A stretch of DNA of 64,000 nucleotides from positions 18,544-82,543 of the forward strand of contig JBQHQH010000008.1 in NCBI GenBank assembly GCA_052067355.1. The letters are read 5' to 3'. Positions 26,170 to 36,132 of this stretch are shown in pieces. The notes beneath the pieces are model-generated. The model was given only the letters and a program-made list of their open reading frames with translations, was not told where the DNA came from and ran no database searches. Source of the DNA: CABMKH01 sp040797625 (GTDB taxonomy: Bacteria; Bacillota; Clostridia; Tissierellales; Tissierellaceae). The first letter of the stretch is position 1; each line of letters opens with the position of its first letter. A program made the translations under genes and the position numbers.

Positions 26170-27201
26170 TTATCTTTCTCTTATACTCTGCCTTCCCAAG
26201 TTTTTCTCCACTCTCTTCAACATCTTAATTATAGGGAGATCATACGGACATCTAGTTTCACAATCTCCACACTCTATACAATCCGCCGCCCTTACACTCA
26301 TAGCTTCATACCTAGAAACTGCCCAATCCTGTAGATTATATCTAACATAATATCCTTCCATTATAAATTGACTTGGAATGTCTATACCTACACTACAAGG
26401 AGCACAATATCCACATCTTCTGCAGAACTCTTTTCCAAGAGTATTGGCTTCAGCAATCAAGTTCCTTCTCTCCTCATCTGTCAGAGGCCTTATCTCATTT
26501 CCTGCTCTTGCATTTTCTATTACTTGTTCTACAGAATCCATCCCAGGAATAGCCACAGTTACATCATCATTCTCCAGTATATATCTCAAACATAACTCTC
26601 CTTTAGGAATAGCTCCTCCAGCCAAAGGCTTCATAACTATTACGCCAATATTATTTTCCTTTGCCTTTTTAAACACTGGCTCCCCCTGATTTTCCACTGG
26701 ATTATACGGATATTGTATAGTACTAAACTCCCCTGTATCTATAGCTATATCTAGTAGATTCACATTATGACTCGTAATGCCTATCTCCTTAATAATTCCC
26801 TTCTCCTTACATTCCTTTATAGCCTTTAAAGCTCCATTTTCGCCCATTATAATGTCTAAATCTTCTTTAGTCCTTACATTATGAAATTGAAATAGCTCTA
26901 AATGATTTGTCCTTAAATTCTCTAGACTTATATTTAATTCTTTTAATACAGCATCGTAAGTCCTTGCCATAGATTTAGTTGCCAATATAAACTCATCTCT
27001 TCCAAACTTTTCCAAAGCATATCCTAAAAGACTTTCACTCTCCATATAACCTCTAGCTGTATCTATGAAGTTTATACCTTGGTTATAGGACTCTACCAGT
27101 AATTCATATGCCCTGTCTTTATCTAATCTTTGTACTGGAATGCCTCCAAATCCTATAACTGAAACCTGAAAATTAGTTTTTCCTAACATTCTCTTTTCCA
27201 T
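26170..27201 (-). CDS. Aldo/keto reductase with C-terminal Fe-S cluster motifs
   Basis: 343 aa. The N-terminal AKR barrel shows the catalytic tetrad positions: Asp and Tyr in FIDTARGYMESESLL, Lys in LATKSMART and His in LFQFHNV. The C-terminal extension has CRRCGYCAPC (about 260-269) and CIECGDCETRCP (about 308-319), cysteine patterns for [4Fe-4S] binding typical of the ferredoxin-like AKR group of anaerobes. It probably reduces or oxidises a small carbonyl compound with electrons passed through the clusters. It follows the MurJ-like gene by 27 bp, but no functional link is apparent. Confidence 0.9.
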   Translation of the reverse strand: MEKRMLGKTNFQVSVIGFGGIPVQRLDKDRAYELLVESYNQGINFIDTARGYMESESLLGYALEKFGRDEFILATKSMARTYDAVLKELNISLENLRTNHLELFQFHNVRTKEDLDIIMGENGALKAIKECKEKGIIKEIGITSHNVNLLDIAIDTGEFSTIQYPYNPVENQGEPVFKKAKENNIGVIVMKPLAGGAIPKGELCLRYILENDDVTVAIPGMDSVEQVIENARAGNEIRPLTDEERRNLIAEANTLGKEFCRRCGYCAPCSVGIDIPSQFIMEGYYVRYNLQDWAVSRYEAMSVRAADCIECGDCETRCPYDLPIIKMLKRVEKNLGRQSIRER

Positions 27202-27227
27202 AAACCTCTCACCCTTTTATCATTATA

Positions 27228-28604
27228 TTAGTTTAAAAAAATAGCGACTAAAAAACTCCCATATAAAACTGTTCCTACTATACCGGCCCTTAAGAATTTA
27301 AAAGTCTTCAAAGATATAAAATCTAATCTCTTATTCAAATTATATATGCCTAAGACACTTATAATGATTACAGATACAGTAGTAGACAATGCAATACCAT
27401 GTCCTCCCATGAAACCAGAAAATACAATATTTAAAATCAATTTTAATCCTAGACCTATCAATCCTAAAATTATAGGAGTTTTCATATCTTGAATTGAATA
27501 ATATATCCTTATTATCAATAGATTCAAACTTAATCCCACTAATCCTAAAGCATAAAACTCAAGCATCTGTGAAGTTCTCAAAACCGTCTCGGCACTAAGT
27601 CCTCCATTTCTATAAAACAATTCCACTATTGGTTTTGGTATAATCAATAGTATTATTGATAGCGTTGTCCCAACAACTAGGAATAAGTATATTCCAAAGT
27701 TTATATTCTCATTTAATTCATCTAAATTAGAGTGATTAAAATTCTCGGATAATATAGGAAATAGAGGCATTACCATGGATACTATAATTAAACTATATAA
27801 AAACTCTACTATATTTCTTGAATAGTCTAACTCTGGTATACTTCCACTAGCTATACGTAAAGTTATATAGTCATCTACCCTTCCATTTAATTGATTAATG
27901 TATAAATATAATGCCATAGGAATAAAAAACAACAACAATCCCCTATATCTTTGGTACTTCAAGTCCATATGAAATTTATATCTATAACCATCTTCAAATA
28001 CTGGTTTTGTCAATACGATAACTTGGCTTAGTACAGCGAATAGACTAGCTATCATAAGACCTTCTAATCCAAATCTATCCTTAAAAATAGTTAAGTATAT
28101 TATATAGACTAAACTATCTGCCACTCCTGATTTTGCTCCAGCTAAAAATCTATGATCAGCCCGAAGATATCCAACAGATATGGCTCTCAATATGTATAAT
28201 CCCATCAGTGGTATCCCAATCCTGAACAGTCTTATTCCTTGATCTAAATTTTCTCCCAATTTCCCGATGATCCTAGGAGCAAATCCCCATCCAATAAATA
28301 TTAAAACTATAGATATTATAATACACAAATTGAAAGTATCATTGAAAAATTTAAATCTGCCTACTATTCCCTCATCTCTATCTATCTCTTGAAAGATGAG
28401 AATCAAAGCTGAAATCAAAGCATCTGCTATAATTCCAGTTAAAAACATAATCCACACAAAGACAGATGTATATGTATCCATATCATAATTAGATGCGATA
28501 TAGTATACAAGAAGCCAACTCTTTATGACATTTAATATTCTAGTTGCAATACCAAAAGAAATAATTTGAAAAAAAGACTTTTTAATCAATTTAAACCTAT
28601 CCAT
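27228..28604 (-). CDS. MurJ/MviN-like flippase (short member)
   Basis: 458 aa polytopic membrane protein of the MOP exporter superfamily, about 12-13 membrane segments. MurJ-like landmarks include RNIVEFLYSLIIVSMVMPLFP and FYSIQDMKTPIILG. It is shorter than the 511-aa MurJ-type protein encoded at 32414, lacking part of the C-terminal segments. The family flips lipid-linked cell-wall or polysaccharide precursors. Adjacent germination genes suggest a possible role in spore envelope, which is inference only. ATG preceded by GGGTGGA. Confidence 0.85.
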   Translation of the reverse strand: MDRFKLIKKSFFQIISFGIATRILNVIKSWLLVYYIASNYDMDTYTSVFVWIMFLTGIIADALISALILIFQEIDRDEGIVGRFKFFNDTFNLCIIISIVLIFIGWGFAPRIIGKLGENLDQGIRLFRIGIPLMGLYILRAISVGYLRADHRFLAGAKSGVADSLVYIIYLTIFKDRFGLEGLMIASLFAVLSQVIVLTKPVFEDGYRYKFHMDLKYQRYRGLLLFFIPMALYLYINQLNGRVDDYITLRIASGSIPELDYSRNIVEFLYSLIIVSMVMPLFPILSENFNHSNLDELNENINFGIYLFLVVGTTLSIILLIIPKPIVELFYRNGGLSAETVLRTSQMLEFYALGLVGLSLNLLIIRIYYSIQDMKTPIILGLIGLGLKLILNIVFSGFMGGHGIALSTTVSVIIISVLGIYNLNKRLDFISLKTFKFLRAGIVGTVLYGSFLVAIFLN

Positions 28605-28744
28605 ATTATTCCACCCTATAATTATAATTTTCTCCTCCTTACATTCTATTCTAATACACTAAAATTTTATGTACTAATAAAGTAAAAAGTATATATCTGT
28701 TTATTTTCCTACTTCTTGGTAATACTACCTTAAAGGTGATTAAT

Positions 28745-30178
28745 ATGTCGAGTATCTCTATTTATTTAGAAGAAAATATAGATCTGATTCAAAGTGTATT
28801 TAATAAAGATGATACATTAGTTTTGAGAAAATTTCAAACACAAAATAATACCAAGAAACAATTTGCCCTGTTTTTCATCAATGGAATGGTAGATATAAGT
28901 ATAATCAACAACAATATCCTAATGCCAATCATGTACATAAATGAGGATACAGATGATATAAGTACTGATTTTTTGCAAGACCAGATAATCATATCTAGTC
29001 AAATTGAAAGTTCTCAAGATATGGAACATATAGTAGATTCCCTTATCAGTGGAGATGTACTACTCTTTGTAGATGGTATACCTGAATGTTTGATCATAGA
29101 CTGTAAGGGATTCAATACTAGGCAAATTGATGAACCAGAAATTGAGAAATCAATTAAAGGTCCAAGAGAAGGTTTTAACGAGTCTCTAGTTACTAATCTC
29201 AGTCTTATTAGGCGAAAGATAAAGAACAAAGACCTTAAATTTCAATATAAAAAAATTGGAACTACAAGTCATACTAAAGCTTGTATCTGCTATATAGATG
29301 GGGTAGCAGATCCTAAATTAATTGACGAAATCAATAAAAGAATTGACGGCATAAAAATAGATGGTGTGTTAGATGTAAAGTATATTCAAGAACTCATTGA
29401 TGATACTCCATTTTCTATATTTGAAACATCAGGAAGTACTGAAAAACCAGATGTCTTAGCTGCAAAACTTCTAGAAGGAAGAGTGGGAATATTCCTAGAT
29501 GGTACCCCTAATGTCATGACAGCTCCTTTTTTATTTATAGAAAACTTTCAAGCTCCTCAGGACTACTATACTAATTACTATTACGCATCAATTATAAGGC
29601 TATTGCGCATATCCGCCTCAATAATAACTACAGGGTTTCCAGCTATCTATTTGTCATTAGTTACTTATCATAGAGAGGTTCTACCTAGTTCTTTGCTATT
29701 AAGTATACTTTCTTCTAGACAAGGTGTACCTTTCCCCACGGTAGTAGAACTAATAGGCCTACTCTTCATCTTTGAAATACTCATAGAAGCAGGCTCTCGT
29801 ATGCCTAACTATATTGGTCAGGCATTAAGCATTGTAGGTGCACTGGTATTAGGTTCTTCTGCAGTAGAAGCTAAAATAGTGAGTGCCGCTATGATCATAG
29901 TAGTAGGTGTATCTAGTATTACTGGGCTTATTATACCTAATCTTGCAGGTATATTTATAATCCTTAGAACACTGTTTATATTATTCTCCTCGACTTATGG
30001 AATATACGGTTATGTATTGGGCATGGCTGGATTATTTATACATCTATTTTCCCTTGAGAGCTTTGGCGTTCCCTATATGGCAACAATAAACTCTCTATAT
30101 AAATGGGATCTAAAGGATACTTTAATCCGAGGTCCAAAGTGGTTTGTTCAAAAGGAGAAATATGGAGGTAGAAAATGA
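28745..30178 (+). CDS. Spore germination protein, GerA family A subunit
   Basis: 477 aa from the ATG at 28745, preceded by AAAGGTGA; an in-frame GTG at 28736 overlaps that site. The N-terminal cytoplasmic domain (about 1-280) contains the family's LLEGRVGIFLDGTPNVMTAP. It is followed by about five membrane segments with SFLxxxTYHREVLPSSLL-type loops and ILIEAGSRMPNYIGQALSIVG. This is the A component of a nutrient germinant receptor in the spore inner membrane. It overlaps the C-subunit gene by 4 bp (ATGA) in an A-C-B operon. Confidence 0.95.
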   Translation: MSSISIYLEENIDLIQSVFNKDDTLVLRKFQTQNNTKKQFALFFINGMVDISIINNNILMPIMYINEDTDDISTDFLQDQIIISSQIESSQDMEHIVDSLISGDVLLFVDGIPECLIIDCKGFNTRQIDEPEIEKSIKGPREGFNESLVTNLSLIRRKIKNKDLKFQYKKIGTTSHTKACICYIDGVADPKLIDEINKRIDGIKIDGVLDVKYIQELIDDTPFSIFETSGSTEKPDVLAAKLLEGRVGIFLDGTPNVMTAPFLFIENFQAPQDYYTNYYYASIIRLLRISASIITTGFPAIYLSLVTYHREVLPSSLLLSILSSRQGVPFPTVVELIGLLFIFEILIEAGSRMPNYIGQALSIVGALVLGSSAVEAKIVSAAMIIVVGVSSITGLIIPNLAGIFIILRTLFILFSSTYGIYGYVLGMAGLFIHLFSLESFGVPYMATINSLYKWDLKDTLIRGPKWFVQKEKYGGRK

Positions 30179-31320
30179 AAAAACTATCTATATTTATAGC
30201 TCTAATTCTAATACTTATCTTTCTCACAGGATGCTGGGACTACAGTGAAATAGAAGACGTAGCCATAGTTTCAGGTATGGCTATAGATATAGATGAAGAT
30301 GGGCTTTACTTAGTAAATATAGAAATAATAGATGTAAATCCAAGTATTTCAGGTGTAGATCTAAGTCCCCTAATAGTAGAAGCAAAAGGTCATACCATTA
30401 TAGAGTCCTTAAGAAATGTAATAAGTGTATCTATGAGAAGACTACGTTGGAGTCATGGAAGTTATGTTATTGTGAGTAAAGAAGCAGCTGAAAAAGGTCT
30501 TGTTCCATTGGTAGACTGGATTTCCAGACATCCTGAAGCTAGACTTACGATTCATATACTTGTATCTAAAGAAGATACTGCAAGAAAAATTATGTTAGAA
30601 GAAAGAGAATTTGCTAAGATAATAGCCTTAGAATTTGAAAAATTTATAAAATCTAGTCAATATCTATCTAAGCTTCCCCATATAGAAGTCTATAGACTAA
30701 TAAATCAAATATCAAATAAACATCTCTATTCAGTATTGCCTACTATAGAATTAAAAAATATCAGCAATAAAAGCTATAGCCAGATGATGGGCTCTGCTTA
30801 TTTTGCTCAAGGAAAACTTATGGGTTTTTTAGATCCTAGTGAGACTCAAAAATATCTTTTCATCAATAATGAAATAAAAGGAGGGCTATTAATCGTCCCT
30901 ACTGGAGATGATTTGAATGATAGAGTAAGCTTAGATATATTAAAGAATAGAACAAATATAAATATAGATATAAAAGATGACAATATAACCTTTATCATCA
31001 ATCTAAATACAATTGTAAATATAGGAGAAGTAGACAATGGTGTCAATTACTCAGATATTAAAGGTCGAGAATTTTTAAAGAAGAGGACTGAAGAATATTT
31101 AGAAGATGAGTTAAAGTCATTTATTAAACATACACAAAAAGACATAGGATTAGATATCTTTGGCTTTGGAAATATGATCAATAAAAAGCATAAAAAAGTT
31201 TGGAAAGATATTGAAAATGATTGGAACGAACTATTCAAAGAAGTAAATATCGTAGTCAATTCTAATATTAAGATTAGAAATAGCGAGCATATATCTAGAT
31301 CTGTCAAAGCTGATAAATAA
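30175..31320 (+). CDS. Spore germination lipoprotein, Ger(x)C family
   Basis: 381 aa. The signal peptide ends in the lipobox FLTGC (Cys about 19), followed by WDYSEIEDVAIVSGMAID, the standard start of mature GerC proteins. Later conserved motifs include SHGSYVIVSKEAAEKGL and the C-terminal GFGNMINKKHKKVW. It is the lipoprotein component of the germinant receptor encoded by this three-gene operon. The start overlaps the A-subunit stop (ATGA). Confidence 0.95.
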   Translation: MKKLSIFIALILILIFLTGCWDYSEIEDVAIVSGMAIDIDEDGLYLVNIEIIDVNPSISGVDLSPLIVEAKGHTIIESLRNVISVSMRRLRWSHGSYVIVSKEAAEKGLVPLVDWISRHPEARLTIHILVSKEDTARKIMLEEREFAKIIALEFEKFIKSSQYLSKLPHIEVYRLINQISNKHLYSVLPTIELKNISNKSYSQMMGSAYFAQGKLMGFLDPSETQKYLFINNEIKGGLLIVPTGDDLNDRVSLDILKNRTNINIDIKDDNITFIINLNTIVNIGEVDNGVNYSDIKGREFLKKRTEEYLEDELKSFIKHTQKDIGLDIFGFGNMINKKHKKVWKDIENDWNELFKEVNIVVNSNIKIRNSEHISRSVKADK

Positions 31321-31338
31321 TATTGAAAGGTGGTAGTC

Positions 31339-32424
31339 ATGAATAGAGAAATTATTCCAACGAAAAATGGTGTATTTTTGGTGATGAGCTTAATCTTAGG
31401 AACAACTCTTACCCTAATTGGTGGTGGAGAAGCTAAGCAGGATATGTGGATATCCATTTTATTGGCAATTCTTTTAACCATACCTATGATTTATATATAT
31501 TCAAAGGTAATATCTATATTCCCAGGAAAAAATCTATATGAAATTTCAGAAATTGCTCTAGGAAAAATACTAGGTAATATATTAAACATATTATATATAT
31601 TATACTTTTTTTATTTAGGTTCTCTATCTATCCGTAATATAACTGAATTTGTCCAGATAGTTTCATTCCCTGAAACCCCTCAATATTTTAGTGTATTATG
31701 GCTTATATTGTTATCTTTTTATATGGTTAAATGTGGTATAGAAGTCTTTGGTAGATGGACTAGATTAGTAATTCCATTTCTATTATTTTTGATATTCTTA
31801 ATTACAACATCCTCATTTCCCAAGCTTAACTTTGAAAATATACAACCTATATTATATAATGGTTGGAAACCTGTATTACACAGCACTTTTACCATATTTA
31901 CTTTTCCTTTTGGAGAAACTGTTCTATTTTTATCTCTACTCCATACCCTTGAAGATCATAAAAAATCATTTAAAGTCTTCTCTATAGGTTTAGTGATTAG
32001 TGGAATATTGATTCTAATAATAAATCTTAGAAATATATTTCTATTAGGTTTTCCCAATCTATCAGATATCTACTTCCCAACCTACTATGCCAATACTTTA
32101 GTATCTATTGGACATTTTTTCCAAAGGATTGAAATCATATCTGCTATAGGTTTGATGTTATCAGGACTTCCCAAAGTCTGTGCCTGCCTATTTGCAGTAT
32201 CTATTGGTGTAAACCAATTATTCAAACAGTCAAATTATAGAATCTTTGCTGCTCCCATGGGCATATTAATGGGAATATTTTCAATGGCAATATATCAAAA
32301 TTCTATGGAGATGGTAGAGGGGATTCAGATATATAAATATATCGCCTTTCCATTTCAAGTAATCTTCCCACCAATAATTCTATTCTTCGCCTGGAGAAAA
32401 AAAAGAGCTATGTCTAAAACCTAG
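31339..32424 (+). CDS. Spore germination protein, GerB/endospore permease family
   Basis: 361 aa from the ATG at 31339, with AAAGGTGG upstream; the GTG at 31330 lies inside that site. About ten membrane segments in the amino acid permease-like fold. The opening PTKNGVFLVMSLILGTTL and GKNLYEISEIALGKILGN are family features. It probably forms the ligand-binding integral subunit of the receptor. Its last 11 bp overlap the 3' end of the convergent murJ-like gene, so neither has room for a separate terminator. Confidence 0.94.
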   Translation: MNREIIPTKNGVFLVMSLILGTTLTLIGGGEAKQDMWISILLAILLTIPMIYIYSKVISIFPGKNLYEISEIALGKILGNILNILYILYFFYLGSLSIRNITEFVQIVSFPETPQYFSVLWLILLSFYMVKCGIEVFGRWTRLVIPFLLFLIFLITTSSFPKLNFENIQPILYNGWKPVLHSTFTIFTFPFGETVLFLSLLHTLEDHKKSFKVFSIGLVISGILILIINLRNIFLLGFPNLSDIYFPTYYANTLVSIGHFFQRIEIISAIGLMLSGLPKVCACLFAVSIGVNQLFKQSNYRIFAAPMGILMGIFSMAIYQNSMEMVEGIQIYKYIAFPFQVIFPPIILFFAWRKKRAMSKT

Positions 32425-33949
32425 CTCTAAATATAGTCCCCAACTCTTCAATTTTAAACAACACACAAAGAGTAAAATATACTATAACCCCAATAAATAT
32501 AGATAATAATAGCATTATCATATCTACAATCTTCTTTCCTGCAATTAATCCTCCTAGTTTAAAGTATATGAGATATACAACTATACCCATAATAATAGCT
32601 GCAAAAAATGTCTTGAAAAAAGTGACAAGCATACTCTTTAATCCTATGCTTCCTAACTTTTTCTTTAGATCTACAAACAATAAACATGTAGTAAATATTG
32701 CTGAAATACTCGTTGCCAAAGCTAGACCACTATGCCCCATACTCCTGATAAACAATAGATTTAGTACAACATTTAAAATAACTGCCATACAGCCATTGAT
32801 CATAGGAGTCCTAGTATCTTGAAATGAATAGAATACCTTGTTTAGCATCATCCTCAAAGATGACCCTATCAGCCCTACAGAATAAAATATCAAAGCTTGG
32901 CTGGTCATCATAGTAGCTGTAGAATCAAAGGCATTTCTCTCGAAAAATATGCGCACAATAGGTTCAGCTAATAAAATCATTCCTACAGTTGCCGGTACAG
33001 TAACTAACAGTATAATATTTACACCTTGATTAAATATCTTCTTTAATTTATATCCATCTCCCTGAGAAAATGCTTGACTTAACATGGGAAATATTACGGT
33101 AGTAATAGCCATTACAAATACAGCTATTACTAACTCATTTATTCTATTGGCATAGGTAAGTGCAGAAATACTTCCATCTACTAATTCAGATGCAAGAGTC
33201 TTGTCTACTATACCATTTATCTGTCGTACTGCAGACCCAAATAAAACTGGAAATACCAAGATCATAGCCTTCTTCAAATAGGGATCCTCTAGATTTACAT
33301 CGAGAGAATATCTATATCCTGTATGTCTTACAGCAGGTATCTGTATCAACACCTGAGTCAAAGAAGCTCCAACACTTACCAGCATCAAAATAGATATATC
33401 TATCTTTTCAGTAAAAAAAAGTAAGTATACTAAGAAGACAAGATTATAGGGAATACCCATTATAGCATGAGGCCCAAATATCTGCCTACTTTGAAGATAT
33501 CCTGAAAATACATATGTAAATCCTAAAAATATGATTATAGGTAAGCCAATTCTATTTAACCTAACTGCCAAGTCAAACTGTTTACCTACAAAACCTTTAG
33601 CCATTACACGTATCACTATTGGAGAAATTAAAAATGCTATTATTCCCAAAATAATTGTAATTAAAAATACTAGATTTAACACATTATTGAGATATTTCTT
33701 TTGAGCATTTCTTCCATTATTTTCCCCTATTTCAGAGAATATAGGTATCAATGTAGTATTTAATGCAGTGCCTAATGTTCCCATTATCAAAGATGTAGCA
33801 GTCATAGCTACAAAATATGTATCCGTCTCCATGCCAGAACCAAACTTTGAAGCTATCATAACTTCTCTTAAAAATCCCAACCCCTTACTTATCAAAGTAA
33901 ATATGGCTATCATAGCTGCTGATTGGGCAAGTTGTTGTTTTCTTGTCAT
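32414..33949 (-). CDS. murJ: Lipid II flippase MurJ-type protein
   Basis: 511 aa, standard MurJ length, about 14 membrane segments. Family motifs include KGLGFLREVMIASKFG (about 22-37), with the conserved Arg-Glu, the central NRINELVIAVFVMAITTVIFP, and FYSFQDTRTPMING. MurJ moves lipid II across the membrane for peptidoglycan synthesis. It converges on the germination operon with an 11-bp overlap. A second shorter paralogue is at 27228, so which one serves vegetative wall synthesis is unknown. ATG preceded by GAGGGA. Confidence 0.9.
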   Translation of the reverse strand: MTRKQQLAQSAAMIAIFTLISKGLGFLREVMIASKFGSGMETDTYFVAMTATSLIMGTLGTALNTTLIPIFSEIGENNGRNAQKKYLNNVLNLVFLITIILGIIAFLISPIVIRVMAKGFVGKQFDLAVRLNRIGLPIIIFLGFTYVFSGYLQSRQIFGPHAIMGIPYNLVFLVYLLFFTEKIDISILMLVSVGASLTQVLIQIPAVRHTGYRYSLDVNLEDPYLKKAMILVFPVLFGSAVRQINGIVDKTLASELVDGSISALTYANRINELVIAVFVMAITTVIFPMLSQAFSQGDGYKLKKIFNQGVNIILLVTVPATVGMILLAEPIVRIFFERNAFDSTATMMTSQALIFYSVGLIGSSLRMMLNKVFYSFQDTRTPMINGCMAVILNVVLNLLFIRSMGHSGLALATSISAIFTTCLLFVDLKKKLGSIGLKSMLVTFFKTFFAAIIMGIVVYLIYFKLGGLIAGKKIVDMIMLLLSIFIGVIVYFTLCVLFKIEELGTIFRARF

Positions 33950-33992
33950 GTCTTTATCCCTCGTTTATTAATTACTATCCTACTATTATACC

Positions 33993-34130
33993 ATAAAGAA
34001 AACTTATATCAGATGGAATTTTTATTCCAGCTGATATTTAGCTGCACTTATCTAGGGGCTATGCAATTTCCGTCTCCCACTTATAGAAGTGGGAGTGTTT
34101 AAATTGTAAGCCATCAGATAAAGAAAACTT
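33993..34130 (+). repeat. Structured intergenic repeat element, copy 1
   Basis: About 138 bp bounded at both ends by ATAAAGAAAACTT. Inside are a 13-bp hairpin (ATATCAGATGGAA with TTCCAGCTGATAT), then a closing stem TTATCT/AGATAA, GGCT/AGCC and CAATTT/AAATTG pairs, enclosing CTCCCACTT-loop-AAGTGGGAG. A second copy at 55695 keeps these pairings with compensating changes. No reading frame is conserved. It may be a small mobile or RNA-producing element. Confidence 0.75.
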
Positions 34131-34133
34131 AAA

Positions 34134-34161
34134 ACCACGAAAGAGAAAAATCTTCCGTGGT
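34134..34161 (-). terminator. Terminator of the SLH-type protein gene
   Basis: ACCACG and CGTGGT arms with an AT-rich extended stem, followed on the minus strand by TTTT. It starts directly after the stop codon at 34163. Confidence 0.75.
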
Positions 34162-34162
34162 C

Positions 34163-35023
34163 CTAGAGCATTTCTTTTCTTCGTACCTTATTATACCCAT
34201 CCAATATAAAATTATATGGTGGTTCTCCCAGCCTATCTTTTTCTATTTCTATGGTTATAGTCTTGTATGTAGCCACTTGTAACTGTATAGAATCAGGTTT
34301 TGGTGGTTTAATGTCGAAGTATATTCTAAATCCGTCTCTCTGCCTTACTACCTTGTTGATAGCCATAAAATAACCTGGTGTAGGAAACTGTTTAGTAATA
34401 GTTACCAAAATGTTATTTCCGTCTTGTATTGTAACTATGCCTTCCTGATTATTAAAAGATTGAACCACCCCCAAAGTCTTAAAAGGTATGCTTTTCATTT
34501 GACTCAATACCTCCTTTACTCTTTGTAGGATAATAATAGCCTCTGCTTGAGATAGATCTCCATTAGGATTAAAAGTTGAATTAGGTTTCCCCACTATTAT
34601 CTCATATCCATATAGTATTCTTAATAATTCTATGCTATTATCTTCCATAGTATTAATATCTTTAAAAGGAAGTTCCACCTTTCTAGCAATCGAAAATCCT
34701 ATATTTTCTAATTTCTGTCCTAAAAATTTCACCATATCATTTCTATTTAGATTGGCATTTAGAGTCAAAATCGAAATATTATAACCATTATCCCTAAATA
34801 GAGATGCTGCTGACCTGCTAAATTCATATGCAGATATACTTCCATCAGGGTCAAGTTTTTCGAAATTATCCCTAGATAGGTATGGGAAGTAATAAGTCAA
34901 AAAAGACCTATCAATAGAATTCTTAGACCAATGATTGTCCAACTTATCTTCCATACTTGCAAAAGCAACAGTCGTACTCATAAGTAAAATAACAATAACT
35001 AACATTATACCTGCCCTTTTCAC
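34163..35023 (-). CDS. Secreted SLH-domain-like protein
   Basis: 286 aa with an N-terminal signal peptide ending near VAFA. The start is a GTG at 35023 with AAAGGGG upstream. The region at about 25-175 carries SLH-like units (SISAYEFSRSAASLF, NRNDMVKFLG, and NPNGDLSQAEAIIILQRV), which would bind cell-wall polymers. The C-terminal 110 residues are a beta-rich segment I do not recognise. It is followed upstream by another SLH protein gene (35105), so the two may act together at the cell surface. No enzymatic motif is visible. Confidence 0.8.
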   Translation of the reverse strand: MKRAGIMLVIVILLMSTTVAFASMEDKLDNHWSKNSIDRSFLTYYFPYLSRDNFEKLDPDGSISAYEFSRSAASLFRDNGYNISILTLNANLNRNDMVKFLGQKLENIGFSIARKVELPFKDINTMEDNSIELLRILYGYEIIVGKPNSTFNPNGDLSQAEAIIILQRVKEVLSQMKSIPFKTLGVVQSFNNQEGIVTIQDGNNILVTITKQFPTPGYFMAINKVVRQRDGFRIYFDIKPPKPDSIQLQVATYKTITIEIEKDRLGEPPYNFILDGYNKVRRKEML

Positions 35024-35104
35024 CTACACCGCCCCTTTCAATCGTTATATCTATTATATACTCAATAATTGAAGTCAGATGTTACAATTAAGTTACAATA
35101 TTGT

Positions 35105-36106
35105 CTATTTTTTGTCATCTTGTATGACCTCTACTCCTTTAGTCTTTATCTCTACATTTTTTATCTTACCTTGTAGAATTACCTTATCCTTACCATCTAC
35201 TACTAATACATTGTCTACATATGCTTCATCTTCAACTTTAACTCTTATAGCACCATCAACTCTAGACAATATGATCTTGTCTAAATTGGAATCTCCTGTA
35301 ACTACAATGGAGTTCTCTCCACCACCACGGACTATTATCTTTCCATTAATATCTACACTATCTAAGATTACATCTCCATTTCCTACACCTTCCCCTATGA
35401 TCAAGTCCCCTTCTATAGTATTTCCCTTGAGAATTACTCCCGGTACATTTATCATAGTATTCCCATTGATATCTGACTCATAGATACCTGGAGTGCTTAT
35501 ATATGACTTTATTATATTATCCATAAGTTGAGCAAATTCAGCCCTCGTAATATTTCCCTTTGGATTTATCTTATTTTTATGTCCCTTTATATATCCTGCT
35601 GTTATTAGACCAGATACTTCCTCTACTGCCCAAGGGGAAATGTCCTCTATATCTAAAAATCCTTCTAAGCTTGTCACTTTATCATCTATCTTAAATGCCC
35701 TAGAAACTACTGCAAAGGCTTCTTCTCTAGTAATAGGTTTCTCTGGATTTAACTTATCTTTATTTCCATTAAAGGTCTTCATCTGAACTGCTTTTTCCAT
35801 TTCATCATAGTACCAAGCCCCAGAAGACACATCCTTGAACCCATGAATAGATGCTCTTTCATATGATCTAAAGCTTCGATTTATAATAGTAGCCATCTCT
35901 GCTCTAGTTAGATTGTCATTAGGTAATATCTTTCCTTTAGAACCCTTAAGGAGGTCATTTTTAATGGCATTTTTCAAGGCAATAGTTGACCAATCCTGCG
36001 GCATATCTTGAAACACAGGAATATCTTGTCCTTCTATGGCAAATACCTGTGTACTGCCAATCAGTATTATAGAAGTCAATATAATTGATACCCATTTTTT
36101 TAACAC
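35105..36106 (-). CDS. Secreted protein with three SLH domains
   Basis: 333 aa. I prefer the GTG at 36106 because AGAGGAG lies 9 bp upstream; the ATG at 36115 directly abuts that site. Signal peptide to about residue 23. Three SLH repeats follow (NDNLTRAEMATIINRSF, NPEKPITREEAFAVVSRAF, NPKGNITRAEFAQLMDNII). The C-terminal part (about 205-330) is a repetitive beta structure (GNTMINVPGVILKGNTIEGD, GNGDVILDSVDING), suggesting a beta-helix. Likely anchored to wall polymer; no enzyme motif seen. Confidence 0.9.
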   Translation of the reverse strand: MLKKWVSIILTSIILIGSTQVFAIEGQDIPVFQDMPQDWSTIALKNAIKNDLLKGSKGKILPNDNLTRAEMATIINRSFRSYERASIHGFKDVSSGAWYYDEMEKAVQMKTFNGNKDKLNPEKPITREEAFAVVSRAFKIDDKVTSLEGFLDIEDISPWAVEEVSGLITAGYIKGHKNKINPKGNITRAEFAQLMDNIIKSYISTPGIYESDINGNTMINVPGVILKGNTIEGDLIIGEGVGNGDVILDSVDINGKIIVRGGGENSIVVTGDSNLDKIILSRVDGAIRVKVEDEAYVDNVLVVDGKDKVILQGKIKNVEIKTKGVEVIQDDKK

Positions 36107-36132
36107 AAAACTCATCTCCTCTTAAGTTCCCA

